From positions 1-38,652 of the IMG/VR virus record IMGVR_UViG_3300036978_000670: a stretch of DNA of 38,652 nt; one strand, given 5' to 3'. The notes under the pieces are model-generated. The model was not told the origin of the DNA. It worked only from the letters and a program-made list of their open reading frames with translations, and ran no database searches. The stretch comes from a virus. Position 1 is the first letter of the stretch; each line of letters begins with the position of its first letter. Shown piece by piece: positions 6,419-13,332 of this stretch. Made by a program: the position numbers and the translations under genes.

Positions 6419-7080
6419 AGCTCCTTGGTGATTTTTTGGATGTCATCTATTGCTGACATGATAGACAGCAATGCACGTCCAGCATGTTCCCTTATCCGTC
6501 TTGTTTTTTTGGTCGGTGGCATGTCGTCGCTTATTATGGTTTTTGATATTTTTTTGATTTTGCCCTCGATCACTATCAGGTCATTAACGATCTCAATAGC
6601 TGCCTCTACTTTAGGGGCTGCCTCTACTTGTTTGAGCGCGGCCTCCAGCTCGCCCAGCCGCAGCTCAAGCCTCTCTAACTCAAGCTCATCCCAGCTTGTA
6701 TCGTCGTCGCAGCCTGCATTGTCGATGTTATCCGTGTGCGTTAGGATGTGGTCCTTGACCCAAAATATCTCATCTTTGATCTCTGTGATTGTCTTGACCT
6801 CTCTCACTTCAGGGGCTGCCTCTACTTCAGGGGCTGCCTCTACTGCATACTCCCTGTATTGCCGAGGATGCGTTGCTGGCTCGGAGATAGGTGTTACAAT
6901 TATATGCCCATTACGTAACAGCGCAGCTACCGTGCTGCGGCGGATTTCAAATGCAATTTGGCCGTCTATGATTAGGTTGCCGCAATCTCCGTCTGCATCA
7001 TTGATATTAACCTTAACCCTCCGCAGGCTGTTTCTGATTGCAGCCATCGCTGTCTGCTGTGCTTGGCTCAGTTTCTTCAT
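6415..7080 (-). CDS. Coiled-coil protein leading leftward operon 1
   Basis: Hypothetical protein of 221 residues. The first ~65 residues form a compact basic domain; then come EAAPEV repeats encoded by two perfect 18-bp tandem copies (6807-6842), a long acidic coiled coil (ELERLELRLGELEAALKQ), another EAAPKVEAA unit and a basic helical tail. It starts at MKKLSQ, with GGAG before an A-run. Leader and first six codons are paralogous to those of the lead gene of operon 3 (33012). Function unknown. Confidence 0.75.
   Translation of the reverse strand: MKKLSQAQQTAMAAIRNSLRRVKVNINDADGDCGNLIIDGQIAFEIRRSTVAALLRNGHIIVTPISEPATHPRQYREYAVEAAPEVEAAPEVREVKTITEIKDEIFWVKDHILTHTDNIDNAGCDDDTSWDELELERLELRLGELEAALKQVEAAPKVEAAIEIVNDLIVIEGKIKKISKTIISDDMPPTKKTRRIREHAGRALLSIMSAIDDIQKITKEL
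6807..6842. repeat. Two 18-bp perfect tandem repeats
   Basis: CTTCAGGGGCTGCCTCTA is repeated head to tail, with two further partial copies near 6599-6629. All fall in the coding strand of the coiled-coil gene and encode EAAPEV-type linkers. Copy number could change by slippage. Confidence 0.85.
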
Positions 7081-7131
7081 TTTTTTCTCCGGCTCGTTTT
7101 TTTTACGCGGCCCCACGCCGCCCTGCATCGT
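7078..7131 (-). promoter_or_regulatory. Operon 1 leader with hairpin, paralogous to operon 3
   Basis: The ~50-nt leader contains the hairpin GCGGC-GTGGG-GCCGC, an A-run, GCCGGAG and a second A-run before ATG. The same order, with near-identical sequence, precedes the lead gene of operon 3 (33013-33050). Confidence 0.7.
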
Positions 7132-7137
7132 GATAAC

Positions 7138-7166
7138 AGTATAGCCTGTCTTGGCACGGATTGCAA
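7138..7166 (-). promoter_or_regulatory. Leftward promoter P1 of operon 1
   Basis: On the minus strand TTGCAA (7166-7161), 17-bp spacer, TATACT (7143-7138). The start would be near 7131, giving the short hairpin leader. The dyad at 7150-7181 covers the spacer and -35, a repressor-like position. Confidence 0.7.
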
Positions 7167-7181
7167 TCAAAATGTGCCAAG
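7150..7181. promoter_or_regulatory. Dyad between divergent operon 1 and terminase genes
   Basis: CTTGGCAC (7150-7157) and its exact complement GTGCCAAG (7174-7181) lie 16 bp apart, with ATTGCAAT (7160-7167) between them. It overlaps promoter P1, so an operator is the simplest reading. Lying just upstream of the small terminase gene, it is also where a lambda-type cos site would be expected, so a packaging role remains possible. Confidence 0.5.
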
Positions 7182-7199
7182 GACGGACATTTTTTTACG

Positions 7200-7232
7200 T
7201 TGATTTTTTTCTCCAACAAAAGTACATATATA
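7200..7232 (+). promoter_or_regulatory. Weak candidate promoter for the terminase genes
   Basis: TTGATT (7200-7205) is followed by TACATA (7223-7228, 17-bp spacing) and overlapping TATATA (7227-7232). Either -10 would start RNA at or next to the ATG at 7236, giving a near-leaderless message. Matches are modest; late transcription may need a phage activator. Confidence 0.3.
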
Positions 7233-7235
7233 GGC

Positions 7236-7838
7236 ATGGACATAAAAAATAAAATTGCAGCGATACCGCCGCAGCGCACGCGCAAAGAACTGTGGGAGCA
7301 GCTTGTTTCGGCGGGCTGTAAAATTGGCGAGTCTGCTTTTTACAGCAAATGCAAAGACTTGCATCCTCTTGCGACGGCAGGGCCGGACGGCCTCTGGCGG
7401 CTGGAGATGGCCGTCGCCAAGGCCGTGCTTAAAGATCACTCCGGCAACCTGATTTTCGGCGGCCACGGAAAAACGGCATCGCTGTCGCAGCGCAAGCTGG
7501 AGGCGGATGTCAAGCGCAAGGAGGCCCTCGCCAGACGTGAGGAGCGCATTGAGGAGGTGGAGCAGGGCAATCTCATCCCCCGTGAGGAGCGCGACAAGGA
7601 GCTGATCACGCTCATCGGCGCGTTGCAGCTCTGCATCAACGCCGCCGTGGATGAGGCAGCCGCCGCGCAGGTCACACTGGTTGGTGGCCAGCCAGCCCGC
7701 GCTCATGCCCTTGCCGCTGATCTCAAACAGCTTGTCCGCCGCGCCATTGCCGGGCTGCTGGCTGACGGCCCGCTCCGCGTGACCATCGACCCTGTTCAAC
7801 CCGCGCTCCCGCCGCAAGATGACCAAGCCCATCCTTGA
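7236..7838 (+). CDS. Terminase small subunit (predicted)
   Basis: Protein of 200 residues directly preceding and overlapping by 20 bp the large terminase gene, the usual place of the DNA-recognition subunit. The N-terminal part (RTRKELWEQLVSAGCKIGES) looks like a Nu1-type helix-turn-helix, followed by a long charged helix (RKLEADVKRKEALARREER) suited to oligomerisation. The ATG at 7236 is chosen because upstream starts give AT-rich shadow sequence; its ribosome site is poor. Assignment rests mostly on position and architecture. Confidence 0.65.
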   Translation: MDIKNKIAAIPPQRTRKELWEQLVSAGCKIGESAFYSKCKDLHPLATAGPDGLWRLEMAVAKAVLKDHSGNLIFGGHGKTASLSQRKLEADVKRKEALARREERIEEVEQGNLIPREERDKELITLIGALQLCINAAVDEAAAAQVTLVGGQPARAHALAADLKQLVRRAIAGLLADGPLRVTIDPVQPALPPQDDQAHP

Positions 7839-9912
7839 TCCGCAGCTGATCCGCATCAGGCGGCAAGGCAACCGCCCCTGCGAGTTAGACAGCGACTTGT
7901 TCGACTGGATGCCGTCGCACGTCCGCCGCCCTTCCCAGGGGATCACGGTTGACTACACGCCTTCCCGCGCCGCCGTCGCCGCTTTTGGCAGCGCGGAAAT
8001 CCAATCTCCTGCCGACTTCCTGCGCTCCTTGCCGGTCACGCAGGGAGCGCGGAAGGGCGGCTACTGCGATCCAGACCGTTACCCGTATCAGCCGCAACTG
8101 CTGGAGATTTTGAGGCATCCGTGCTGGCAGACTGCTGTCATTGCCGCAGGCAATCAGTCCGGCAAAAGCACGGTCGGCGAGGCGTATGTTGCTGATTGCG
8201 CAAAAAATAATCCCCGTGACATCGGCATTTTTTACCCAGCTGCCAAGCCCGTTCAAAAAAAATTCCGGGAATCCCTGATCCCGATATTCAAAAACAAAAA
8301 TTTCAGGCACTTACAGACTGGTGTCGACGATGACCTGAACATCAACTTGATCAAGCTCAACCTGATGTCCATCACCGCAGGAAATACCGCCAGCCTTCTG
8401 GACATGTCCTCGTTTTCATTTGGAATTGTGCTGTTGGAAGAGGCGGACAAGGTACAAGATGAGGTCTCAAAAAATGAGACATCCATCAAGTACCTGCTCA
8501 AGGGCCGTCTCAACGATTATGGCCCGGACGGGCGCACGATCTGGATTTCCACGCTCTCGGTGGACGGCGCGCCCTGCTCACGCGAGCTGCATGAGGTGGA
8601 GGTGCGGATTGACTTCCTGCCGCGCTGCCCGTCCTGCGGCGGCGAGCATCGGCTTGATGACAAGCATCTTGACTATGTTGTTGACAGCAAGATGTTTTCC
8701 GGCGACAGGCAGGTGCGCAACGTGCGCTATGTCTGTCCGCTGTGCAAGGCAAAGTGGACAGAGGCCGACCGCAAGGCGGCTCTGCTTGCCGGGCGTTTTG
8801 CGGCGCGGGAGCGTGGCTGGAAGGACAAGCTGGACAAGGACGGTAAGTATGTTCACGATCCGCGCCCCATCATCCAGCTGCTCAACGACGACTGGCCGCG
8901 CAGCATCGGCACCGCAATCCCTGCGCTGGCCGTGCCGACCGTGTCCATGCTCTCAATCGCTGAGATTGTCGAGCTGGCAAAGACCGACATCGCCGCCGCT
9001 AAATATCTCGCCAACCACATCCGCGCCGAGACCTTCTCGCTCTCTGGCCACCGCCGCCAGCCAGAGGCAATCCTCAAGCGGAGTTGGGGCCAGCCGCGCG
9101 GTGTTGTGCCGCCTGCCGCTGACGATTTCACTTACATCCTCTGCGGCTGTGACACGCAGCATGATTCGCTGTATTATTGCATTGTTGCTTATGGCTGGCC
9201 CTATACCCGCGACGGTCATTCCAGCCGCCCCAAAGCATGGGTGATTGACTACGGAAACATTCCAACGACCATAGAGCAGCAAGGCGAAAAAGTGAGGCTG
9301 CCCATCGCGCCGATCCTCGATCAGCTTGAAGCTAGAAAATTTCGCGATATTTACGGCAATGAAGAGCGGTCTCCCGGTGTGCTGTACCGAATCAATTCGC
9401 TCGTCATTGACGGGCGCGGCAACACTGGGATGGATAAAGCTGGAAATCGCTACAAAGAGGTAAAGGAATGGGCAGCCCTGACCAGTGGCACGATGCAGCG
9501 GTACATGAGCTGGGGCGAACAGCACGATTTCAAAGGGGAATTGTACCGATGGTCGAAAACTTCCGATCCGCTGCGTCCGGGGTTTGAAATGCTGCGGCTT
9601 GACATAGACCGCAATGCCACGGAGTTTGAGGTTGAGTCAATGCTGCTTGTCGGCCAGAACGATCCCGGCGCGTTGCAAGTCAGTAATGATTGCGACCTCT
9701 TGTTTGCGCAGCATTTGTGCGCCGCACAGCTCAATCAGCGCACAGGAAGGATGGAGCCGATTGCAGGACAGCGGCGGGATTGGCGGGATTGCTTTAGGCA
9801 GACCAGAGCACTTTATGATGCGATCTGGTCTGCCTTCAAGCAACGAGTGGCTACGGAGTCGTCGGCGGGGATTGGTGATCCTCGGAGGGTTCTGGCTCCG
9901 TGGATGCGGTGA
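7819..9912 (+). CDS. Terminase large subunit, GpA family
   Basis: ATPase-nuclease that cuts concatemers and pumps DNA into the prohead; 697 residues. The ATPase has a P-loop (GNQSGKST, 111-118) and Walker B LLEEAD (205-210). Typical of the GpA family, a zinc ribbon is inserted (CPSC 270-273, CPLC 306-309). Nuclease acidic motifs follow in CDTQHD (D445) and IDGRGNTG (D531). The family generally makes cos ends. The last 62 bp are overlapped antisense by the gene at 9851-10165, and a 12-bp inverted repeat lies in the C-terminal codons. Confidence 0.93.
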   Translation: MTKPILDPQLIRIRRQGNRPCELDSDLFDWMPSHVRRPSQGITVDYTPSRAAVAAFGSAEIQSPADFLRSLPVTQGARKGGYCDPDRYPYQPQLLEILRHPCWQTAVIAAGNQSGKSTVGEAYVADCAKNNPRDIGIFYPAAKPVQKKFRESLIPIFKNKNFRHLQTGVDDDLNINLIKLNLMSITAGNTASLLDMSSFSFGIVLLEEADKVQDEVSKNETSIKYLLKGRLNDYGPDGRTIWISTLSVDGAPCSRELHEVEVRIDFLPRCPSCGGEHRLDDKHLDYVVDSKMFSGDRQVRNVRYVCPLCKAKWTEADRKAALLAGRFAARERGWKDKLDKDGKYVHDPRPIIQLLNDDWPRSIGTAIPALAVPTVSMLSIAEIVELAKTDIAAAKYLANHIRAETFSLSGHRRQPEAILKRSWGQPRGVVPPAADDFTYILCGCDTQHDSLYYCIVAYGWPYTRDGHSSRPKAWVIDYGNIPTTIEQQGEKVRLPIAPILDQLEARKFRDIYGNEERSPGVLYRINSLVIDGRGNTGMDKAGNRYKEVKEWAALTSGTMQRYMSWGEQHDFKGELYRWSKTSDPLRPGFEMLRLDIDRNATEFEVESMLLVGQNDPGALQVSNDCDLLFAQHLCAAQLNQRTGRMEPIAGQRRDWRDCFRQTRALYDAIWSAFKQRVATESSAGIGDPRRVLAPWMR
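9796..9835. repeat. 12-bp inverted repeat in terminase 3' coding region
   Basis: AGGCAGACCAGA (9796-9807) and its exact complement (9824-9835) flank a 16-nt loop. It sits 16 nt beyond the stop of leftward operon 2 (9851), so on that strand it is placed like the stem-loops behind other leftward genes. There is no T-run. Confidence 0.7.
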
Positions 9913-10165
9913 TGATCTGATATCCTGCCTCAGCCAGTGCGTCGGCATGACTAAGGACTCCTTTAATGGATCCGTCCATTTCGCCCCAGCTCTCCACCTC
10001 CCCGCCTTGATTTGCCGGGAAAATATATGTTTCTGGTATTCCAGCGGCTATTACTGCGCTGACAGTCACGTATTCGTGACCATCGTAAGGTGGTGATAAT
10101 TTGAATAATCTTGCATCGCTATTCCACCCTTGTAAGGTTTTAACCTGCGTAGCCTGTCCGTGCAT
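9851..10165 (-). CDS. Hypothetical protein overlapping terminase antisense
   Basis: Protein of 104 residues with a compact aromatic, beta-rich core (YDGHEYVTVSAV, ETYIFPAN, WGEMDGS) and a disordered Glu/Pro/Thr tail (STEPEPSEDHQSPP). The tail is the part that lies antisense to the terminase end, suggesting extension into an existing gene. The start is the second ATG in ATGGAGGAAAAAATG, because GGAGG serves as its ribosome site. I do not recognise a function. Confidence 0.7.
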   Translation of the reverse strand: MHGQATQVKTLQGWNSDARLFKLSPPYDGHEYVTVSAVIAAGIPETYIFPANQGGEVESWGEMDGSIKGVLSHADALAEAGYQIITASTEPEPSEDHQSPPTTP

Positions 10166-10189
10166 TTTTTCCTCCATGCTTCACATTTG

Positions 10190-10214
10190 CGGGCCGAGGC
10201 CAATCCCCGGCCCG
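10190..10214 (-). repeat. Stem-loop between operon 2 genes
   Basis: CGGGCCG (10190-10196) pairs with CGGCCCG (10208-10214), 11-nt loop, six bases after the stop at 10220. It is the operon 2 member of the post-stop stem-loop series. Confidence 0.65.
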
Positions 10215-10219
10215 TTGAA

Positions 10220-10423
10220 TTACTGCTTGCCTGCGCCGGTTACGTTTTGCTTACATGATTTGTGTTCGCGGGCGAATAACTTTTCTATTCCCACGATCAT
10301 ATCGACAGATACCGGCATTGACACCTGCAACTCCTGCCCGCAGCGGCTACATCTAACCGCAAAAGGATTGACGATTGGTTTTATATCATCAATCAAGATA
10401 ACTACATGATCACTCATCTCCAT
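10220..10423 (-). CDS. Small zinc-knuckle protein
   Basis: Hypothetical protein of 67 residues with CSRC in the middle and HKSC near the C-terminus, a probable zinc site. The N-terminal part is hydrophobic and acidic (DHVVILIDDIKP). The start at 10423 lies 13 bases after the preceding stop; the ribosome site is weak. Function unknown; one of several small Cys-pair proteins in the leftward operons. Confidence 0.6.
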   Translation of the reverse strand: MEMSDHVVILIDDIKPIVNPFAVRCSRCGQELQVSMPVSVDMIVGIEKLFAREHKSCKQNVTGAGKQ

Positions 10424-10435
10424 TCCATTATGAAA

Positions 10436-10873
10436 TCACCAACTGATAAGATCGCCGTGAAACGGCAGCCCGTGCGTTGTGTCTAACCAGACCAGCAGTT
10501 CGCAAAAATTCTTGAACCCATCTTTCTGCGCAAACTCTTCCTCTCCCACTGACTTGCCGTCCACCTTGACACCGCTGCCGTGATCCACGCAGACCGCAGC
10601 AACAGACTTGCACACAACCTCCTTGATCAACACCTGCTTGGAGCGGTAGGGCTGTCCGCTCCACTGCCTCAGACTCAGCGTGTCACCCGGCTCGCAGCTG
10701 GCCTTTTTGCGCATCGTCTGAGTTTTGGCCCCGCGCTGAACGAGAGTTGCAAAATGCGGCTGAAAAGTAATCACTCTCACTTTCGCGCCCCTCCTTTTGT
10801 TCCGCGCCCTCTTGATCTGCGCTGCCGCCTTTGCTACCTCTGTCAGCGTAGTAAAAATATCTGTTTTAGTCAT
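10436..10873 (-). CDS. ASCH-domain protein
   Basis: Protein of 145 residues carrying an ASCH fold, a PUA-like domain that binds RNA or modified nucleosides. Diagnostic stretches are VITFQPHFATLVQRGAKTQT, then MR, and PGDTLSLRQW. The lysine-threonine pair in GAKTQT matches the region where E. coli YqfB-type acetylcytidine amidohydrolases place catalytic residues, so either RNA binding or nucleoside hydrolysis is possible. The N-terminus adds a basic helix (KRARNKRRGAK). It overlaps the upstream gene by eight bases. Phage ASCH proteins of this size are common but poorly understood. Confidence 0.75.
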   Translation of the reverse strand: MTKTDIFTTLTEVAKAAAQIKRARNKRRGAKVRVITFQPHFATLVQRGAKTQTMRKKASCEPGDTLSLRQWSGQPYRSKQVLIKEVVCKSVAAVCVDHGSGVKVDGKSVGEEEFAQKDGFKNFCELLVWLDTTHGLPFHGDLISW

Positions 10874-11135
10874 TCTGTTTCCTCCATGCCATTGGTTTTT
10901 TACCGGGCTTTTTTGTTGCCCGGTATGATGTAACGAGCTGGAAACCCATCCATTTCAGCACCGTCACTGTATTTTTGTTATTGCCGATCTGACTGATTGA
11001 CGAGACTGCTATCTCCCCATGCTGATCTAATCGGTCAAGCAGCAGATCGGCGATCCGCACCATACCCGCCGCCGCCTTGCGCTCTTCGGCATTCAGCGCG
11101 GCAAGGAGCTGGATGATTTGATTTATTTTTTCCAT
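10866..11135 (-). CDS. Helical hypothetical protein, first gene of operon 2
   Basis: Protein of 89 residues: an N-terminal helical half (INQIIQLLAALNAEERKAA), a middle reminiscent of a winged helix (ISQIGNNKNTVTVLKWMGFQ) and a basic tail (KKPGKKPMAWRKQ). No Shine-Dalgarno is visible before the ATG, which follows a ~190-nt structured leader; translation may depend on leader structure. A regulator is possible, but no family is recognised. Confidence 0.65.
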   Translation of the reverse strand: MEKINQIIQLLAALNAEERKAAAGMVRIADLLLDRLDQHGEIAVSSISQIGNNKNTVTVLKWMGFQLVTSYRATKKPGKKPMAWRKQND

Positions 11136-11156
11136 GTCAATGTGTATTTTTTTTGT

Positions 11157-11184
11157 AAAAAAAAACGGTGATCACTGCTCACCG
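11157..11184 (-). terminator. Leftward terminator or attenuator in the operon 2 leader
   Basis: CGGTGA (11166-11171) pairs with TCACCG (11179-11184) around seven bases and is followed on the minus strand by nine T. It lies only 20 bases before the first operon 2 start, downstream of promoter P2, so it either ends a separate small RNA or attenuates operon 2. Confidence 0.65.
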
Positions 11185-11328
11185 GGAAGCAGGCTGCCGC
11201 ACTGGTGTCCCGTTTTTGTGCAAATTGCCCTGGCTGATCAGGCCAGCAATCCACGATCTTGACTACCAAGCCACCGGGCCGGGAGCGGCAGCACCTTACC
11301 CGTGCTGTCTCGTATGTGCCTTGTTATT
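11157..11328 (-). ncRNA. Candidate structured leader RNA of operon 2
   Basis: From the predicted P2 start (~11328) to the T-run is ~172 nt. The RNA can close a long-range 8-bp helix (GCTGCCGC with GCGGCAGC, plus-strand 11193-11200 and 11285-11292) enclosing an inner stem (CTGGC/GCCAG) and ends in the terminator hairpin. Lambdoid analogues would be an antiterminator RNA of the HK022 put type or an independent small RNA; no sequence identity is claimed. Confidence 0.55.
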
Positions 11329-11334
11329 CGGTGC

Positions 11335-11363
11335 ATAATACAACCTGATGGTTAAATCGTCAA
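11335..11363 (-). promoter_or_regulatory. Leftward promoter P2 of operon 2
   Basis: On the minus strand TTGACG (11363-11358), 17-bp spacer, TATTAT (11340-11335): ten of twelve consensus matches, the best leftward promoter here. The predicted start is ~11328. The larger palindrome lies just upstream of the -35. Confidence 0.75.
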
Positions 11364-11367
11364 GCTG

Positions 11368-11414
11368 AATATAGGTATTCAAATACCTATATTTAAACAT
11401 ATGTATTTGAATAC
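11368..11414. promoter_or_regulatory. Pair of palindromic operators, core GTATT-YR-AATAC
   Basis: Operator 1 (11368-11393) has perfect 12-bp arms, AATATAGGTATT and its complement, two bases apart. Operator 2 (TGTATTTGAATACA, 11402-11415) carries the same core read on the other strand. Centres are 28 bp apart. The shared core indicates one dimeric regulator; position -52 from P2 allows activation of P2 or repression of rightward head-gene transcription. Confidence 0.65.
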
Positions 11415-11488
11415 ACCAATTATTTTTCACAGAAAAAAATTGCGTAAAAAAAAAAAATCGGCAATGATGGAAGAAAGGAGATGAGCGC

Positions 11489-11740
11489 ATGACACGACAG
11501 GAGTACATCATCAGCCGCCTCGCCGAAATCCCGGCAGAGCTGGAGGCGATCAACGCGGCCATTGCTGCGCAGGGCGGCGTGCAGGAGTACACCTCCGGCG
11601 GCGAGCAGACCAAGCTGCATCCGCTCAACACCCTGCTGACCGAAAAGCGGGCATTGCTGGCAGAGCGGCTGCAATTGGTGACTGAGATGTCCAATCCGCC
11701 GCAGCTTGCCGCGCAATCCTATCTGGTGCATGTCCGATGA
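11489..11740 (+). CDS. gpW-like head-tail connector (tentative)
   Basis: Small helical protein of 83 residues placed immediately before the portal gene, overlapping it by four bases (ATGA). Lambda has gpW (68 residues) at the matching place, and the layout here is similar: an N-terminal helix, a short EYTSGGEQTKLHPL turn, and a second helix (LLTEKRALLAERLQL). AAGGAG lies eight bases before the ATG. Assignment is by position and shape, not by diagnostic residues. Confidence 0.55.
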   Translation: MTRQEYIISRLAEIPAELEAINAAIAAQGGVQEYTSGGEQTKLHPLNTLLTEKRALLAERLQLVTEMSNPPQLAAQSYLVHVR

Positions 11741-13332
11741 CGATCTACTCGCCATCAGGCCGCCCCGCGCGGCAGGACATTGATTTCAGCCGCCAGCGGT
11801 CTGCGCTAAACGCCGGGGCCATGACCGGCCCAAACAAGGGCTGGTTGCCGAGACAGCATCAGTCCGCCGATGCCGCGCTGCTGGCCTCTAACCCCGATCT
11901 GCTGCTTGCCCGCTCGCGCTATCTCTGCGACAACGACCCGCTGATCTACACGATACGGGAGCGCGTGGTCAATCATGTCATCCGCAATGGGGCCTACCCG
12001 CAGTTTCACTTCCCGGCATCCGGCCAGATGCCGGGAAGTGAAGTCAACACGGAGTGGGAGGAGAGCTTTAGCCTCTGGGCCGAGTATTATGCCCACGCCT
12101 CAGGGTTATGGACGTATGCGATGATGCAGCGGATTATCGTATCAACTGTATTTGCTGACGGCGAGGTGCTGATCAAGCGGTCGTTTGATTCAAGCGCAGC
12201 GGGCATCTGTCCGCTGCGCTTGAATGTACTGACTATTGATCATCTGGATAAGTCAGTCAATGGCAGACAGTCGGACGGCAGTTTGGCCCTGCGCGGCGTG
12301 ATCTATGACCAGCAAGGCCGCTTTGTTGGGGCGCGGCTTTTCCCGTCTGATCCAGCCCTTGGCGGTGCGTTCGGGCAAAAATCAGAGCTGGTGCCTGCCG
12401 ACTTGCTGATCCATGTTGCCACCCCGCGCCATGCTTCACAACGGCGCGGCAGGCCGGACATTGTCCCGGTCATGCAGCTTGCCCGCGATTTGGAACTGTA
12501 TCAGCATTACACAATCCAAAAAGCAAAGCGCGAGGCTTGGCAAGTTGGTGCCCTGAAGGGCGGCACGGGCAGAGATGTGCAGGGCATTTACGGCGGCGGG
12601 AGCTGTACAGATCCAAATACAGGAGGGTCTTTGTCCCCTGTGTCTACCGCTAATTGGCCACCATCAAATTTGGCGGACGGTGGTGAAGTGATGCTTGGAG
12701 AATCCATTTTTACCGTCGTTCCACATGGGGCTGAGTTTGTTGACTTTGCTAATAACACACCGTCTGCCCAGCACGAGGCATTTTGCAAGGTCAATGGCCG
12801 CAGAATTGGCCTTGCCGCAGGCACCGGCGATCTACTCGCCACCGGCAACTATGACGGCTACTCATTCGCCGGTGCGCGGTCAGAAGCCCTTGACCGCACA
12901 GTTGATCTGTTCTGCAAGCAATTTTGCTTTGATGACATTTTGTTCAAAAAAATCAATGCGTGGTACGTTGATGCCTGCATGTTGTACGGCACTAATCCAA
13001 CACCGCTTGCAGATTATTACAAATCGCCGCAGAAATATTGGATAAAAGTTAAAACTCGCTGGTCTGGCGAGCAGTCAATGAACCGCTATCAGGATATGAC
13101 GGCGGCAAAGATGGCTATTGAAAGCAATATTTCCAATGCGCCTGCCGAAGCTGCTGTTGCAGGCGGAGATTTTTACGAAAATGTTGAAGAAAATAAACGC
13201 GCTCGGCTGGCAACGGCGGCAGCGGACTATGAAGTTTTGCAGGCGGAGGTGAAAAATGCTGAGTTGGTTGCGAAGATCAAAGCCCTCTCCGCCGGAACCG
13301 CCGGAACAGGTGCAAAAAATGAGCAAGCGTGA
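11737..13332 (+). CDS. Portal protein, lambda gpB family
   Basis: Forms the dodecameric ring at the capsid vertex through which DNA passes. Its 531 residues match the ~533 of lambda gpB. Characteristic stretches include the N-terminal SRYLCDNDPLIYTIRERVV, the VFADGEVLIKRSF block, LIHVATPRHASQRRGRPDI and the GTGDLLATGNYDGYSFAGAR segment. The last 77 bp overlap the start of the protease gene. Confidence 0.9.
   Translation: MTIYSPSGRPARQDIDFSRQRSALNAGAMTGPNKGWLPRQHQSADAALLASNPDLLLARSRYLCDNDPLIYTIRERVVNHVIRNGAYPQFHFPASGQMPGSEVNTEWEESFSLWAEYYAHASGLWTYAMMQRIIVSTVFADGEVLIKRSFDSSAAGICPLRLNVLTIDHLDKSVNGRQSDGSLALRGVIYDQQGRFVGARLFPSDPALGGAFGQKSELVPADLLIHVATPRHASQRRGRPDIVPVMQLARDLELYQHYTIQKAKREAWQVGALKGGTGRDVQGIYGGGSCTDPNTGGSLSPVSTANWPPSNLADGGEVMLGESIFTVVPHGAEFVDFANNTPSAQHEAFCKVNGRRIGLAAGTGDLLATGNYDGYSFAGARSEALDRTVDLFCKQFCFDDILFKKINAWYVDACMLYGTNPTPLADYYKSPQKYWIKVKTRWSGEQSMNRYQDMTAAKMAIESNISNAPAEAAVAGGDFYENVEENKRARLATAAADYEVLQAEVKNAELVAKIKALSAGTAGTGAKNEQA

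Larger units (their letters stand above)
11136..11488. other. Control region between operon 2 and head genes
   Basis: This 353-bp stretch has no convincing gene. From left to right it holds a leftward terminator hairpin (11157-11184), long-range pairing arms (11193-11200 with 11285-11292), a small stem (11230-11246), leftward promoter P2 (11335-11363), two related palindromic operators (11368-11414) and the ribosome site of the gene at 11489. No rightward promoter of good quality is seen. Confidence 0.7.

Noticed and set aside
7150-7167. Sigma54 promoter (TTGGCAC...TTGC)
   Set aside because: The GG-to-GC spacing is 8 bp on the plus strand and 12 bp on the minus strand instead of the required 10, so the resemblance is accidental.
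11188-11219. Rightward terminator CGGGA...TCCCG followed by TTTTT
   Set aside because: Only five pairs with a 20-base loop and no rightward gene upstream that would need it; the leftward RNA structure accounts for the same bases.
11157-11340. Leftward mini-frames in the operon 2 leader (for example a 32-codon frame starting with MHRITRHIRD)
   Set aside because: The ATG lies within the -10 box of promoter P2 and would not be transcribed; alternative frames lack starts and ribosome sites. RNA structure explains the stretch better.
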